64,000 bases of DNA from Eudorina sp. 2006-703-Eu-15 (Eukaryota; Chlorophyta; Chlorophyceae; Chlamydomonadales; Volvocaceae), in contig BDSI01000027.1 of the NCBI GenBank assembly GCA_003117195.1, positions 680,001 through 744,000 of the forward strand. Reading direction: 5' to 3'. Made by a program: the position numbers and the translations under genes. Within the stretch, counting starts at the first letter, position 1; every line of letters starts with the position of its first letter. Shown piece by piece: positions 24,101 through 36,300 of this stretch. Under the pieces are notes generated by a model. The model was not told the origin of the DNA, did not search any database, and worked only from the letters and a program-made list of their open reading frames with translations.

Positions 24101-26833
24101 TGAACACCTGGGGTGAGGGGGGCAGGGCCAGGGGCGGGGGCCAGGGGGGTAAGGGAATACCCGGTCTTGACCGGGTGGACTGGGTGGGCGGGGAGGGTCG
24201 CTTGCTCACCACACGGGGAGGACAGCACGGAGCTGAGGGCGAGACGCCGCGGTCCCGTCAGTGAGGCTACCGCTGCTGCTGCAGCTAAAACTTCTGCTGG
24301 TGTTGCTGCTGCTGCTTGTGTTGCCTCTCGGTCCCTGCATCCTTCGCCGGCCCTCTCAACCGCCGCACGCTGCAGCAGGGCGCGTCCATGGGGCGGAACA
24401 GCCCGCCGCCCTCCCCGCCTCCCTCCCCACCTCTCTCCCCGCCGCCCTCCCCGCCTCCCTCCCCGCCTCCCTCCCCGCCTCCGCCTCCCCCGGCGTGGCA
24501 CGGCTGCAGGCGAGGCCGCATCGGGCCCCACCCTGGAGGTACGTTAGGTGCCCAGGCATATGTCGTACCCTAGCCCAGCCCCTACCTTGTCCAGCGGTGT
24601 CATGGCCCTGTACGCAATTTTGCTCGTCAGGTCCAGCGCCCCCGTGATGACCTGGCGGGCAGGAGGGGGAGGAGGGGGAGGGGGAGGAGGAGGAGGAGGA
24701 GGAGGAGGAGGAGGAGGGGGCCAGGAACGAGCCATCCAGGTACCGGGTGTCGTCAGACGTGTCGTCAGCGAAAGCGATCATCGGTTCACCACCACAGTGA
24801 AAAGCGCACAGCGAGCCATCGGGATCGCTGGTGCCCCCCTCCTCGCCCCTGGCCTCCCCTGCCCCGCACCTTGATCTCGTCCCGCGTGAGGGCACCGCCC
24901 ATGCCGGCATCTTCCGCGTGCATGCTGTGAGACCGGGGGCAGCAGAGGTCGGCAGGGGCCGCGAGGTGGTGAGTGGGGTGGTGAGTGGGGTGGTGAGTGT
25001 GGTGGTGGGTGGGGTGGTGGGTGGGGTGGTGGTGGAGGGCACACCGGGGCCACAGTCGCGCAGAGCTCCAGGGGAGCCCTCCAGGGGGGCCAGGTTGCCG
25101 TGGCCCAACGAGGTCCCAGCGGCTGCAGCCACAATGGGCCTCCCAGAGGGTTGTCCAGCCGCTAGGACCCAAGGGACCAAACTCTTGCCTCCGTACCTTA
25201 CATCCGTACCTTACTCCGTACCTCACTCCGTACCTTGCTCGCAGCCACGAACCCAATGACTTCACAGATCCCAGCCCTGGCCGCGCCCATCAGCCGGCAA
25301 GCCAGCGCCCCCGCATGCGGCCCCATCCTTAGGCCCCACCCAGCACAGGGGGCTCAGAGCCCCGGACACCCGAGGAGTCGTACCCTGTCCTGACGGCCGC
25401 CGCTGTGGCGGCCACAGCTCCCTCCCTCTCCCTGCCCCCGTATGTCAACACGCGCCAGCGAAACCTCCCTCCCTCTCCCTGCCCCCTTCTGTCAACTCGC
25501 GCCAGCGAAACCTCCCTCCCTCTCCCTGCCCCCGCCTGTCAACTCGCGCCAGCGAAACCTCCTTCCCTCTCCCTGCCCCCGCCTGTCAACTCGCGCCAGC
25601 GAAACCTCCCTCCCTCTCCCCTGACCCCTTCTGTCAACTCGCGCCAGCGAAACCTCCCTCCCTCTCCCTGCGCCCGCCTGTCAACTCGCGCCAGCGAAAC
25701 CTCCCTCCCTCTCCCTGACCCCTTCTGTCAACTCGCGCCAGCGAAACCTCCCTCCCTCCCTGCGCCCCTGTCAACTCGCGCCAGCGAAACCTCCCTCCCT
25801 CTCCCTGCCCCGCCTGCCCCCCCCCCCCCCCCCCCCCCGCCTGTCAACTCGCGCCAGCGAAACTCCCTCCCTCTCCCTGCCCCCGCCTGTCAACTCGCGC
25901 CAGCGAAACCTCCCTCCCTCTCCCCTGCCCCCCCCGGCGACGGGCGCCTATCACCTGACGAGCTCCTTGAGCTGGCGCCTCCTGAAAAGCGTGTGGTGGT
26001 CGGGTCCGATGAGGTAGTCCAGCACCTTCCCCATGGGCCAGGCCACCGGGCTGCACAGCCACATCAGCAGCCGCACCAAGGGAGCCAGCCTGGCACCGAT
26101 GGCCAGGCCGTACCTGCACACACACAAACATATATACACAGCGGGGAGGCCGGGCGGGTGGCAAGGGGGGCGGGCTAGGACAGCGGCGCGAAGAAACGCC
26201 ACGGAGTCAGTGCGGCAGCGTGCCGGTCAGGAAGCTGATTCCCCAGCGAGGGTGATGGAGCGAGGGTGATGCGATGCGGACGAGGTCAGAAGCCAGGCCC
26301 CGCTTATCATGATGCCGTTAAGATGACCGTTTCCAGCGCGTCTCTTGCCAGCCGCACCTGCTGCAAACGGACTGCGGGATGATCTCGCCGAAGAAGAGCA
26401 CCGCCGTGACGGATACCACCACGGCGGTGACCGGGTCGGCGAGCTTGTCCAGGAACAGCGGCAGCGCCTCCATGGCAACGGCGTTGCACGTTAATAGCGT
26501 CACCAGTAGGAGGTGACTTTTGGAGATGATGGGCATTATCTTGCGCGCGTATCGCTGCTCGGTTGGCGTACCGGAACGCAGCAACACCTCAAGGTCGACC
26601 GTGTCCAGAGAGAGGAGCCCCAGAGTGAGGCCGCTCATGAGCCCGGCCATGCATGTCAAGAAGAGACACGCGACCACGTAAAGCCAGTTCACGACCGGGT
26701 CGTTGTCCGACCACCCGAGCAGCCGGCGGTGCATCTGTGCAACATTCTGAACAAAAACGGCGCTACGAAAATGCGTACATATCCATGTGTCTTCGTCGGC
26801 GTGCTGCGAGCTTTCGGCACCGCACCACCTCAT
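21161..26833 (-). CDS. CNNM/DUF21-CBS membrane protein (divalent-cation transport family)
   Basis: Relative of CNNM/Mam3/CorC proteins, which are linked to Mg2+ or other divalent-metal transport. Exons: 26358-26833, 25955-26113, 24870-24924, 24586-24651, 23902-24107, 22201-23542 and 21161-21517 (886 residues). Exons 1-2 carry the DUF21 membrane domain, with hydrophobic segments around VVACLFLTCMAGLMSGLTLG, LLVTLLTCNAVAMEALPLFL and VVSVTAVLFFGEIIPQSV. The cytosolic CBS pair follows (TGALDLTSKIAYRAMTPLDK; then RSGHSRIPVHREGDRGDVVG). CBS2 starts with MYDMLRLFQTGRSHIAVL and ends with RPIGIITIEDVIEE, but about 370 Ala/Gly/Ser/Pro-rich residues interrupt it. The C-terminal exon continues with LIRAEIVDETDRYIDNN and then Gly repeats. 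Start alternatives are 26833 and 26734 (MHRRLLG). Family assignment is secure; which metal it handles is not known. Confidence 0.88.
21688..21787. repeat. Four tandem ~25-bp repeats in CNNM intron 6
   Basis: Four imperfect copies built on atgattgctgcgggtttgag, inside the intron between CNNM exons 6 and 7. A second small array of gggcggcgga units follows at about 21958-22012. Confidence 0.75.
24405..24490. repeat. CTCCCCGCC-type minisatellite in CNNM intron 4
   Basis: Tandem 9- to 12-bp pyrimidine-rich units (ctccccgcctccc) between exons 4 and 5 of the CNNM gene. Confidence 0.7.
24661..24719. repeat. (GGA)n purine tract at the edge of CNNM intron 3
   Basis: Nearly pure GGA/GGGA run. On the coding (minus) strand it gives a long polypyrimidine tract starting about 10 nt from the exon 4 acceptor. 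Confidence 0.8.
25441..25935. repeat. 47-bp minisatellite in CNNM intron 2
   Basis: About ten head-to-tail copies of a 47-bp unit containing tcaactcgcgccagcgaaac followed by a CCCT-rich half. Units differ by point changes and small length changes, and one holds a long C run (25820-25838). The array fills the 3' half of the plus-strand interval, directly beside the exon 2 donor (minus strand). Confidence 0.92.
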
Positions 26834-27240
26834 TTTTTAACAAGCGATGGTTTCGCAACCAACATGCGTTAGATGCAAGCAGCAATCCACTTGATAGACA
26901 GATACCCACATCGCCAAAGCACGAGCAGACCGGGGTAAGTCAGCAGTACTGCTCCCCGTACGGTATTCTCTTGCTCAGGGCTCCACCCTTATATCCCTTG
27001 TATTCTTAACTTGTTCACAGCTATGTGATATCCATACTCGTGATTTAAAGAACTGTTGTCTTTGTGTACCGTTTCTGGAAATTAATCGCCTTTGATGTAT
27101 GTTTGGATAGATTCTAAGTCCGATTCGTCTCCTGAGCTTACTTAGATACCATTTACCTCCCCCTAAGTTTCCGAGGCATCCCTGCGATCAGCTAAGGAGT
27201 ATCAGGACGCCACGCGGCCTTCGTTGGGGACTTGCGCAGT
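26834..27240. promoter_or_regulatory. Divergent region between the CNNM and SHIPPO-repeat genes
   Basis: About 400 bp, AT-rich for this genome, separating the two divergent start codons. It presumably holds both promoters. No specific motif was assigned. Confidence 0.4.
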
Positions 27241-29332
27241 ATGGCAGTCCATGACTCTCAAGCACCATTTGTGAAGGCTCCATGGGGGCGTCCGTCTGGG
27301 AGAAGCATGTTCGGCAAGCAGGCCGACTCCAAGAAACAAAATGCCCCAAGTTTCTCGATGGGCGGCAGCCGCGAGGGCCGGGAGAAGGTGTTTCTATCCC
27401 AGTCGCATATCGAGGTAGGTTTATAAGCGCGCCGCATTGCATCGCACTCCATCTTGATGGCAGACGCGCGGTTGTTGTGGCGAGCATGAGCTCATGCTGG
27501 TGCCTCGACTATTGCGTGAAGGTCGACAACAAGTGTCGCGAGGGTCCCGGACACATCTACAACGTGCCGGGGGCTCTGGACCCGCAACCTGACGCCCGCA
27601 AACAAACGGCCGCGTCGTACTCCTTTCCCCAAACAGCACGGTTAAAGGTGAGGTCCAACGTCGACGCATCAACCCTTTTATCAACGTTGACCACACCGAT
27701 GTGCCTTTTCACATGCCGCGACATCCGCCGGCATCCTCTCACTCGTTCTCCGTTACTGCAATTCACTTTCCCTGCAGCCAACACCCAGCACAACGCCAGG
27801 CCCAGGCGTGTACCAGCCTGTCGTCAGCGCGATAGGTGAACAAGCGACATCGCCGAATCGGAGTCCCTCACGAGTACGTTTCGGGTCTAGCACGCGAGAC
27901 CAGGCGCAGCGGCTGTTCCTGTCCAGCCGACACGTCGAGCAGCAACGCGGCACGATGGGGTCACCGCCGGGGTCGTACGACGTGCCAGGCGCTCTCGGCC
28001 AGCAGGTTGCCAGCGTGAAAACGAGCTCGCCCGCCTTCTCCCTACCTCGGACGGACAGGCTCAAGTGAGTTAGCCTCGTGAAGGCAGCATCGTGTTTGAG
28101 GTGGCAAGGGACTGGGGTAGGATGCCCGCCCTGTTTGCGGCTTGATTAGTTGGTTGAACAAGTCCTGTTCGAGTGAGTTCCAGGGGGTAACGGGCGGGCG
28201 GTCTGGGGGAGCCCTTTGCGCGGATGGCTCCCCATTACTATGAAGCCTGGCTTCGGCATTCCGTGCATTTGCATTTGTCCGGCCTTCGGCATTGACATCA
28301 CATTTACCGGGCCTGTAAGGACAGGCAAAGTCCGCTTCCAACCGATTTACCGTATTGCACTGGGGATACCCAGTGGTGGAGTATTTGTCGGGCAAGTCAT
28401 GTGCACATGACGAGGCAGGGCACAACCGAGGGCAAGCTCGTGTGCCAGGGTATATGACCCCACGGAACGTGGTTTGGCCCGCGCAGGGATCGGTATGAGC
28501 AGCTCTCAAAGACGATGCCGGCGGCAGGCCAATACGAGACGTGGAACAGCGTAAGTGGTCGGCCTGTTGGGACTAGGGCTGACTGGCTAGGACTGAGAGG
28601 GCGGAACCGGGGCAATGCGCCTGTGCCACCAGTTGTGTTTGAGCTTGGCCCCAACCCACATCAAACCCACATCAGGCCGAACAGCTATCATACACCTCAA
28701 TATGCATGGGAAGGGCCAGTCGCCGGGGACGTGGGCGCCCACCTGGGGCATCCAGTCACCTGCCGCTAGAAACCCCGACGGACAGTTCGGGGCCCTTGGC
28801 TGACCAGTCTCGCCTTGCTGCCCTTGCTCCGGGGTGTGCAGATCGGGAAGCAAGCGCTGTCGCTGTCACGAACAATGCCGGCGTACGGTTTCGGGAGTAG
28901 CGATCGCGACAAGGAGGCCTCGCGGTTCGTGTCGTCTCAGCACTCCAAGATGCTGCGGGGGTCTTTCTCGCCCAACAACTATGATCGCCAACAGCCCCAG
29001 AACCTCACCAGCTTCGGGAAGCAGAGCCTCAGCGCGAAAACCAACGTCCCATCCTACGGCTTCGGGTCGCAGCCGCGAATGGTCTTCAAAACGAGTCAGA
29101 CACCGGTGCGGTGCGGTGGGGGCATATGGCTAGGGCTCTTGGCAGGTTGCCAGCTCGGCAGCTTGGGATGCCTTCCATGACATGCTGGAACGCGGCAAGA
29201 TCCCGTTCTATCTGATTTCGTGTATGGGTGGCTCAGTGACCATTGCCTTTGAAGCGTTTGTGAAGCGGGTCCCGATGTGACTCTGCCTGCCTCCGGTTCG
29301 CCCTGCAGGGACCGGGGTCCTACGAGAACTGA
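27241..29332 (+). CDS. SHIPPO/STPGR-repeat (PG-rich) protein, probably axonemal
   Basis: Proteins with sperm-tail PG-rich (SHIPPO) repeats are typically axonemal microtubule-associated proteins. Exons: 27241-27414, 27522-27647, 27778-28064, 28487-28550, 28842-29105 and 29309-29332 (312 residues), all in phase. PG-type motifs occur in order: GPGHIYNVPGAL, GPGVYQPV, SPPGSYDVPGAL, then weaker AGQYETW and SPNNYDRQ, and a final GPGSYEN immediately before the stop. Between them lies a recurring segment, SREGREKVFLSQSHIE / STRDQAQRLFLSSRHVE / SDRDKEASRFVSSQHSK, each preceded by an aromatic-Gly (FxFG-like) stretch. No signal peptide or membrane segment. The ATG at 27241 is the first in frame. Exon 2 uses a weak GTGAAG acceptor. 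Which axonemal structure it belongs to cannot be told. Confidence 0.8.
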
Positions 29333-30364
29333 CCCTTCGTCACCGTTGGACGACGGCGATAGCGAGGTGGCACCATGCAGGCATGCCCGGTGCTGGTTCG
29401 TCGGACGTCCCAGCGCGTGACCAGTCGTCGACCAGAGCAGGGGAATTGCATCGTTATGCGGGGAAGCGGCGCTCACTTTGTGCGGCGGTTGAAAAATTAC
29501 CTTGCTGGTGGCGTTTTTTGGTTGACGATTTACGGGTTGTACATGCCTGACGCAGGCTTCACAAGCTCCCAAGAATGAGCACGTCGGAAGGGTAGCGCAG
29601 CAGGTGTGGTAGGATGGTCGCATAAATAGTGCACAGGCCGGTATATTTAGATAAATAGCGGGATGCTTGGCGTGGGTAATGCCAGTGGCGGCATGCACGG
29701 CATGAACGTTCTTCTGCGGGCGCTGACACTGTCGTACTGGGGAGGGGTGCTGTACTGACTTGACGATGCCGCTCCGGACAACGGACTGGCTGGAGCGTGC
29801 GCCAGCGTGCATAGGGTGTATACCGGAGCAAAGTCTTCGGGGTGTTGGGTTCAGGAGTTACAAGAGCATATGCAGGTGCATACCGCATGTACCCGTGCAA
29901 CTGGTGCCGTGGTTTGCGTGGAATTTGAGTTGTTGCCGTTCGCAATGGATTTCTGACTAATAGGGGAGGGGGTTGCACGTACTGGAAGCACATTCAGGTG
30001 ACGGCAACATTGCTTGGTTCTTGTTTACTTATAATAGAAATTACGCTGAAGGCAATCGGATATGCTTGTTTAACCTCTTTTTACGTGGTGTTGATGATGT
30101 GCACGTTCCGTGAGGATACGACGTGGTCCTGCGTCGCGGGGCAAAACCGTTTCAGTTTTCAACTCCTTTGTTTCTATCAATGCAACTATGTAATCTGACT
30201 CAAAACTCACTTACAATGCCCCCATAATATCTTCAAAGGATCGACTTGGCTCTGACGCCAACGCGGCCTTTGGCATTGTCTTTACCCTTTTATGGCAAAT
30301 GTTGACGAAGGATTGAGAGATGGAATTCGTCACAGACAAGCTTTGAGTCGCGGTCAAACAAATA
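29333..30364. other. 3'UTR of the SHIPPO gene and upstream region of the giant gene
   Basis: About 1 kb with no coding exon recognised. The right half (29960-30360) is AT-rich and contains a TGTAA at 30189 that may end the SHIPPO transcript. Confidence 0.45.
30189..30193 (+). terminator. Putative TGTAA poly(A) signal (SHIPPO-repeat gene)
   Basis: TGTAA about 860 nt after the stop codon; long for a 3'UTR but the first clear copy noticed. Confidence 0.35.
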
Positions 30365-33300
30365 ATGCGCCCGCGGACCTATGGCGAAGACGACTCAGGA
30401 GCGGTGCTGGCTATGGCTGAGGGCATCAAAAGCAAGGTTGAACAGCTTCACTTTCGCCTCCAGACATGCGTCGGGAACCTGGAGCTGGTCTCGGGGTCAG
30501 CCGGCCAACACCAAGCGCGTCTTCAGCAGCCGCAGCGGCGGCCAATGCAACCGCAAGGAGTTATTCAAAACACACGTTATGCAGGGCCAGATATCTCGAC
30601 GACGCCGGTAAAGGCGTCCGGGAATGGAGGCACTACAGCAGACTCCAGGCGCTCCAGTGATGCATCAGCGTTGCACGAGAGTGCGTCGGCGCGGCGCGGC
30701 AGCCAAACGTCGTCACGGCCATGCGCAAATGGTGTCTCGGGTCCTGAGTCTTGGGGACCCCCGGGTTCGGACGAAGTTGACTGGGAGGACACGCCCGACG
30801 ACGAGCTGGACGACGGCGTCGAAATGTGCCTAGACAATATCGACCGCCTTCGTGGCTCTGGTGCCGCTGGTCGGACACCCCGATACGGCACCTCCGACGG
30901 CGATGCGGCTGCCGTGACACCGCCACCACCCTCCGGCGTTTCCGTGAGCGCAGCCCTGCAGGCGCTGAAGCAGAACTTGTCCGCGCACGTGCAGAGCTCG
31001 CTCCAAGGTACCAGCGTGCCGATGCATGGCCAGGAGCTCCGTTCCCAGTACAAGAAGGCGGTGGGCGACACAGTCCAGAGGCGCCTGGCCGGCCGGGCGG
31101 ACATGTTCCACACGTCGGGCAGCCTGACGCTGTCCCCGGCCGACAGCGTAAGCACGGACGCCGCCGACTTCGGGCGAGCCGCAACTTTCCCTCGTGACCA
31201 AGTGCTGGCGCGGGAGGAAGGCAGTCCGCTGCGGTCGCTGCCTGTTGGGGTGGCTGCTAGGGGCCTGGCCAAGAGCGGCCCGGAATCTGGAAAGCAGCTG
31301 CTGAATCGTCCGTCTCTCCAGATCAGGACGGAGGTTGGTCCGAGGGACCCGCTGCAGCCAGAGGACGGCATCATGTCGCCAAGCAGCACCAGCCGGGATA
31401 CCCCTGATGGACAGCGGCCCTCCATCCTCGCCAGGTCCAAGATCCCGCCGCCGCCCGCAGCGTCGCGGTTTGCGGGGAGTGGCGAGGCGAGCAGCTTGCA
31501 GTCGGCAGTGGGGCGCGCCGGCGGTGCTTCTGGCGGCGGCGGGGGCGGCAAATCGCGTGGGGGCGCACAGCCCGCGGATGAGGCCCGGCAGCGACTGGTG
31601 GCCGGGGGCCCGTTAAGTCCACCGGCTCTTGCCACCGCTTCATCGCCCATGGCACCACAGCACGTTGATGGTCGCGGTGGCGAGCCGAATGGGCTCGGTG
31701 ACGGTGCGTTGTCCCCGCGACCGTTCGGCAGACCCAGGGATCAGCTGGCCAGCATCAACAGCGTGAACAGCGTCACCAGCACTGGCAGCGGCGGGCGGGG
31801 CTGGAAGTTCTGCTCTGCCGAATCGGGCGGGGTCATGCTGATCAGTGTTGGCAGCGGCGCCGTCGGCGACGACGCGGATCGCTCGGCCGCAGGGACACCC
31901 ACTTCCCTCGGGCCCGCGGCGTCCACCTCGCCGCGGTCGCCATTCGAACGCGATGGGGCGGCGCTAACGGCGGCTCAGCCCAGCGGCGGTGACGGCGGCG
32001 TGCCCGTCATTGGGTTCATGCCGCCGCCCGAGCTGCGTGCCTCCCCAACCGTTCCCACATTCAGCAGCAGCGACCGCAGCAACCGTCCCCCAGTGATCGG
32101 CTTTGTGCCGCCACCGGAGATCATGAGACGCAGCAGCGCGGCCCCAGCGCCAGGGGCTGCCGCCAGCGGCGCCACGCCCAGCGTCCCCTCCGTCGGCTTT
32201 GTACTGCCGCCTGAGCTTCTGATTGCAGCCCGCGGTGGCGGTGGCAGCGGCTCGGGGAACAGCAGCGGGGGCGGCGCAGCCGCCTCCGTCGCCGCCACGC
32301 GGCCGCCGCATGCATCCAGCCACTCCCGGCAGTCGATCTCCTTCACGGGCGAGTCCCTGGACGAGCAGCAACCCTCGGGGGCCACGGCCGGGCTGCCGAT
32401 GGCCGGAACCGAGCTCCAGCGAGCCAGCGGTTCCAGTGCGGTGGCGCTGGGCAGCGCCGAACAGGAGCTCGCCGCCCGTATCCCGGTGGGCGACTTCTCC
32501 TTCGGCATCAACAGGCAGGTCTTCTCCAGCTCGCGTCGGCTCAGGCTACGCAGCAGCGGCGAGAGCGTGACGGCCGGCAGCAGCGGCCGCCCCTCGGCGA
32601 CCTCGCTGCCCGCGGTGGCGGAGGACGGCGGCGCCACGGCGGCCGCACCGCCGGCGGGTCTCGCGCCGCCGCACGGTCCGGACGGCGAGCAGGGGCACGC
32701 ACACGACTCCCTGGAGCGCCGCTCGACGAGCAGCGGCAGCGTGGGCGGCTCGCGGCGCTGGCCTGCACCGGCGTCCGTGTCTGGGTCGTCCGGCACCGGG
32801 TTCATGGCGGCAGGGGGCCTGGATGACCGCGGTCTCTACAACCCTTTCACCAACTCGCATGAACGCGGGTACAGGCTCAGTGAGCGGCACAGCTCCGAGG
32901 TGTCCGGGGGCCCGCCCAGCGACTTCGACTACGGCGGTGGGCCGGAGCCAACCGGCCGCCTGCCCTGGGAGGACAGCACCAGCGATGACGAGGAGGGGGA
33001 GGTGGTGGGCGGGGGGTCGGGGCCTGGGCGCGCTGCGGGCGCCGTGCACGGCGATGCGGAGTCGGAGCGGCCAGTGAGGGCTGGCACGCAGTCCGCATGC
33101 AGCGATGACGGGGCAGGCGCAGCGGTGGGGGCACGGCAGCTGCCGCCCGCGCCCGACAGTCCATTCAGGTCTGCAGTGGAGGCGGCGCGGGCAGCGCATG
33201 GCACGGGCTCGAGCGCTGTTGGGGTACCCGCGGCGGTTGGGGCGGCCAGCGAGGGCGGGGCAGGCGGTGGGGTCCGGCGGGCGCGGGCGCCACCGAAGCT

Positions 33301-36300
33301 GCAAGTGTCCTCACCCAACGGCGTGGCGCAGCTGCAGCTGTCGCCTTCGCAGCAGGAGGCGTTGGCAGTGGGCAGCCCGGATGAGGAGCAGTCCTCACCG
33401 TTGCCGGCAAGCGGCATCTCGGTTATGTCGGCGACCCCATCGGCTGGTGGCAGGTACGCGCGCTTTGAGCGGGTGGGGTAAGAGGTTTCGTGGCGATGAT
33501 GGGGTTCCTTGGACAGGCAGATGGGCAGCCGGGGGCGAGGGCCCTCGCCTTGCACCTGCAGCAGGCAGCCGCGACCGCGACCTTTCTGACTCATCCTTTG
33601 ACCTCTGCTCCGCCCCAATCCCAGGACGCCGGGCGCAGGCCACCCCGCACCTGCGCACGGTCCATCCCCGCTGGGCACCGCCGGTGCAGCGCCGGCGAAG
33701 CAAACCGGCGCTGCCACAGCCCAGGCATCCACCACCCCGCACTCTCCCCCAAACGCGCTCACCCAGCAGCGCTTCAGCACCGGCGGCCTACCGGGCTCCC
33801 TGCCCGCCACCTCCTCGGGGTCTCCGTCGGGCTTCAGCATCACCATCACGGAGGCCGACATCGCGCGCTCCGGGGGGCTGGTGCCGGCGCTGCTGGACGT
33901 CGTCCGCGACCGGTTCCGTCAGAAGGGCTTCAGCAACCTGACCCACCTGGCGGCCACCAGCAAGGGGCCCATGGCGGACGTCGCAGGGTCCGCGCCGCTG
34001 TCGCCGGCGCTGCGCGCGGAGACGCTGGCGGAGCGCATCGTTGCGCGAGTCGAGAACTTCCAGACGCGGCGGTCGGAGGACTTGGTCAGTGCGCTCACGT
34101 CGTCGGAGATGGAGGAAGGTGAGGGGGAAGCGGGGCGGGGAGGCGGGTGCGAGTAAGAATGTCATGGGAAGGCGGAGCACCGCATCTGAATGATCTGCCG
34201 GGGAACGTGTGGTGCTGGGAAACGTATGGAAGTGGTTTGGCGTCGGCCGCTGTACGAAGCGGGGTGATGAACACTGCGAATCAATGGCAGGCGGACCCGC
34301 TGGAGGCCAGTGCTAAGACCAGTAGGGCGGACGGGGTGGCCCGTCGCCCAGGTGGTTGTGAGGGGGTTGGCAGGGAATGCGGCACACGATGCCTGTATGT
34401 GGTTGGGGGCGAGAGGGTTGTCACGGCGGTCGCAGAAGCCAGCAGGTTTCTAAGCCACATCCATCGATCTGGGTTGAGCGCCGTTGCGGCGGCATGCTGG
34501 ACGCCGCGTCGTCAGCGCACATGCTGTTGAAAGGACGGAGCGTGTGAGGAGTGATCACGTCTGATCCGGCGGGGGGGGGGTGTGCGGGCGGCAGATACGT
34601 GACCGCTGTTCCCTCTCCGTGTCCGTGCCCTCCAGTGTCGCGGGCCCGCGCCACAGTCGACGGGTCAACCACGCACGTCGAGGCCAGCAGCTCCCAGCGC
34701 CTCAGCAGCAGCGGCAGCGGCGGCCCTCACGCGGCGCCCCTGGTCCCCAGCCGCGGCACAGCCCCCCTGAGCCCGGCGGGCACATGGACGGCGGGCAGCG
34801 GCATCCCCACTGCCCCCGCCGTGCCCCCAACCGCCACCCGCTTCGCAGCCCCCACCGCCGCTGCTGGCCCCACGACCAGCCCCCGAGCCGTCAACGATGG
34901 CGGCAGCGGCGGGGCCAGCGACCGGACCCTCCGCGCGTCGTCAGAGCGGGGCATGACGCGCGTCGCCCAGACGGCGGCCTCCACCCCGGCTAGCCTCGAC
35001 CCGGCGTCAGCGCGGGAGCTCCACGCCACCGGGGAAGCAACGCCCCCGCCGCCGCGCCACGCGCAGTCCTTCCACAGCCCCGCCACTGGATCCTCCACCG
35101 GCGGCGCCCCGACCCGGTCCCACCCGGCGCCCTTCTCGGCGCCAACAGGCTCACCGCTGAGCTCCGCCGCGGCCTCACCGGTGGGACGCGCTGCTCTCGG
35201 CGCCCTAGCCCGGGGCGCATCTCCCGCCAGCTCCGGCGGGGCATCCAGTCGCAAGGCGGAGCAGGGCACGCAGACGCCGCCGCTGTCGTCGCCCGCAACC
35301 GGAGACGGCCTGCCGGCGCAGCTGTCGCCTCAGAGCACCGCCCGGGACTACTTCCTGTCCACCACGGTGACGCTGTCCGCCCGGTCCGGGACGCGCGGCA
35401 GCGGCGCCCACGAGCCGGACGATGACCGGCTGCTGCCGCCCGACTCGCCCACCATCTGCACCGCTGCTGATTTCTTCCGCGGAGCCGCCTCCCGCGCCAC
35501 CATCAACACCTCCGCCATGGCCACGCCCCTCCGGCTCGCACTGCAAGCGGGCGCGTCAACAGCCTCGCCCTTCGTGGCCGCGGCCGCGCACATCGCCAGC
35601 AGCGCAGCGGCGGGGGCAGCTTCGCCGCGCGGCCGCCGGCCACGCGCCGTGCGCGATGCGCTGGCGATTGCGTCGGCTGCGCACCCGCAGCAGGAAAGCT
35701 CCCCCGCGGCGGCGGCGGCGCGGCATGGGCGTCAGTCCGCCTCGGGCCGGGTGTCCATCAGCACCGGCGGCCTGGCGGGCCGAAGCGGCGGTGGCGGCCG
35801 CGTCAGCAGCAGCGGGGGCGGCCGCGTGGTGATCGACGAGGCGCCGGTGGACATGGAGACGCAGTCCTCTTCCCGGACGTACACGTACCAGCCCCGGAAG
35901 TCGGGCGCAGGGGCGGCACTGAACCAGTCCGCCTCGGGGGCAGCGGGCGGGCACACCACGCGGGTGGCGTTCGAGGAAAGCCGTCCGTGCACCAGCCCTG
36001 CCGGCGCCACAGCGGCCGCGGCGGCGCCGGGACAGGGACACGGACAGGGGCTGCACAGGGACGGTAGCGGCGGCGGCGGCACGACAGCCGGGCGGTCGTT
36101 GACGCGGGAGATGCTGATGCGGCTGGCGCACCTGGGCCGCGAGTCGCGGAATGCGTTCGAGACGACGACGGACGAGGAGCGGGAGGAGCAGGAGCGGCAA
36201 GCGCGGCGGCGGGCGCGGCGGAACCGGTCCTTGGCCGGGCAGCAAGCTCGGGGCGCTAGTCCGCAGCGCCGCATGACGGGTGGGTGCTGGGTGGCCATTT

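Noticed and set aside
25441..25935. Regular repeats resembling a CRISPR array
   Set aside because: Units are head-to-tail with no unique spacers, lie in a eukaryotic intron, and no Cas gene exists; it is a minisatellite.
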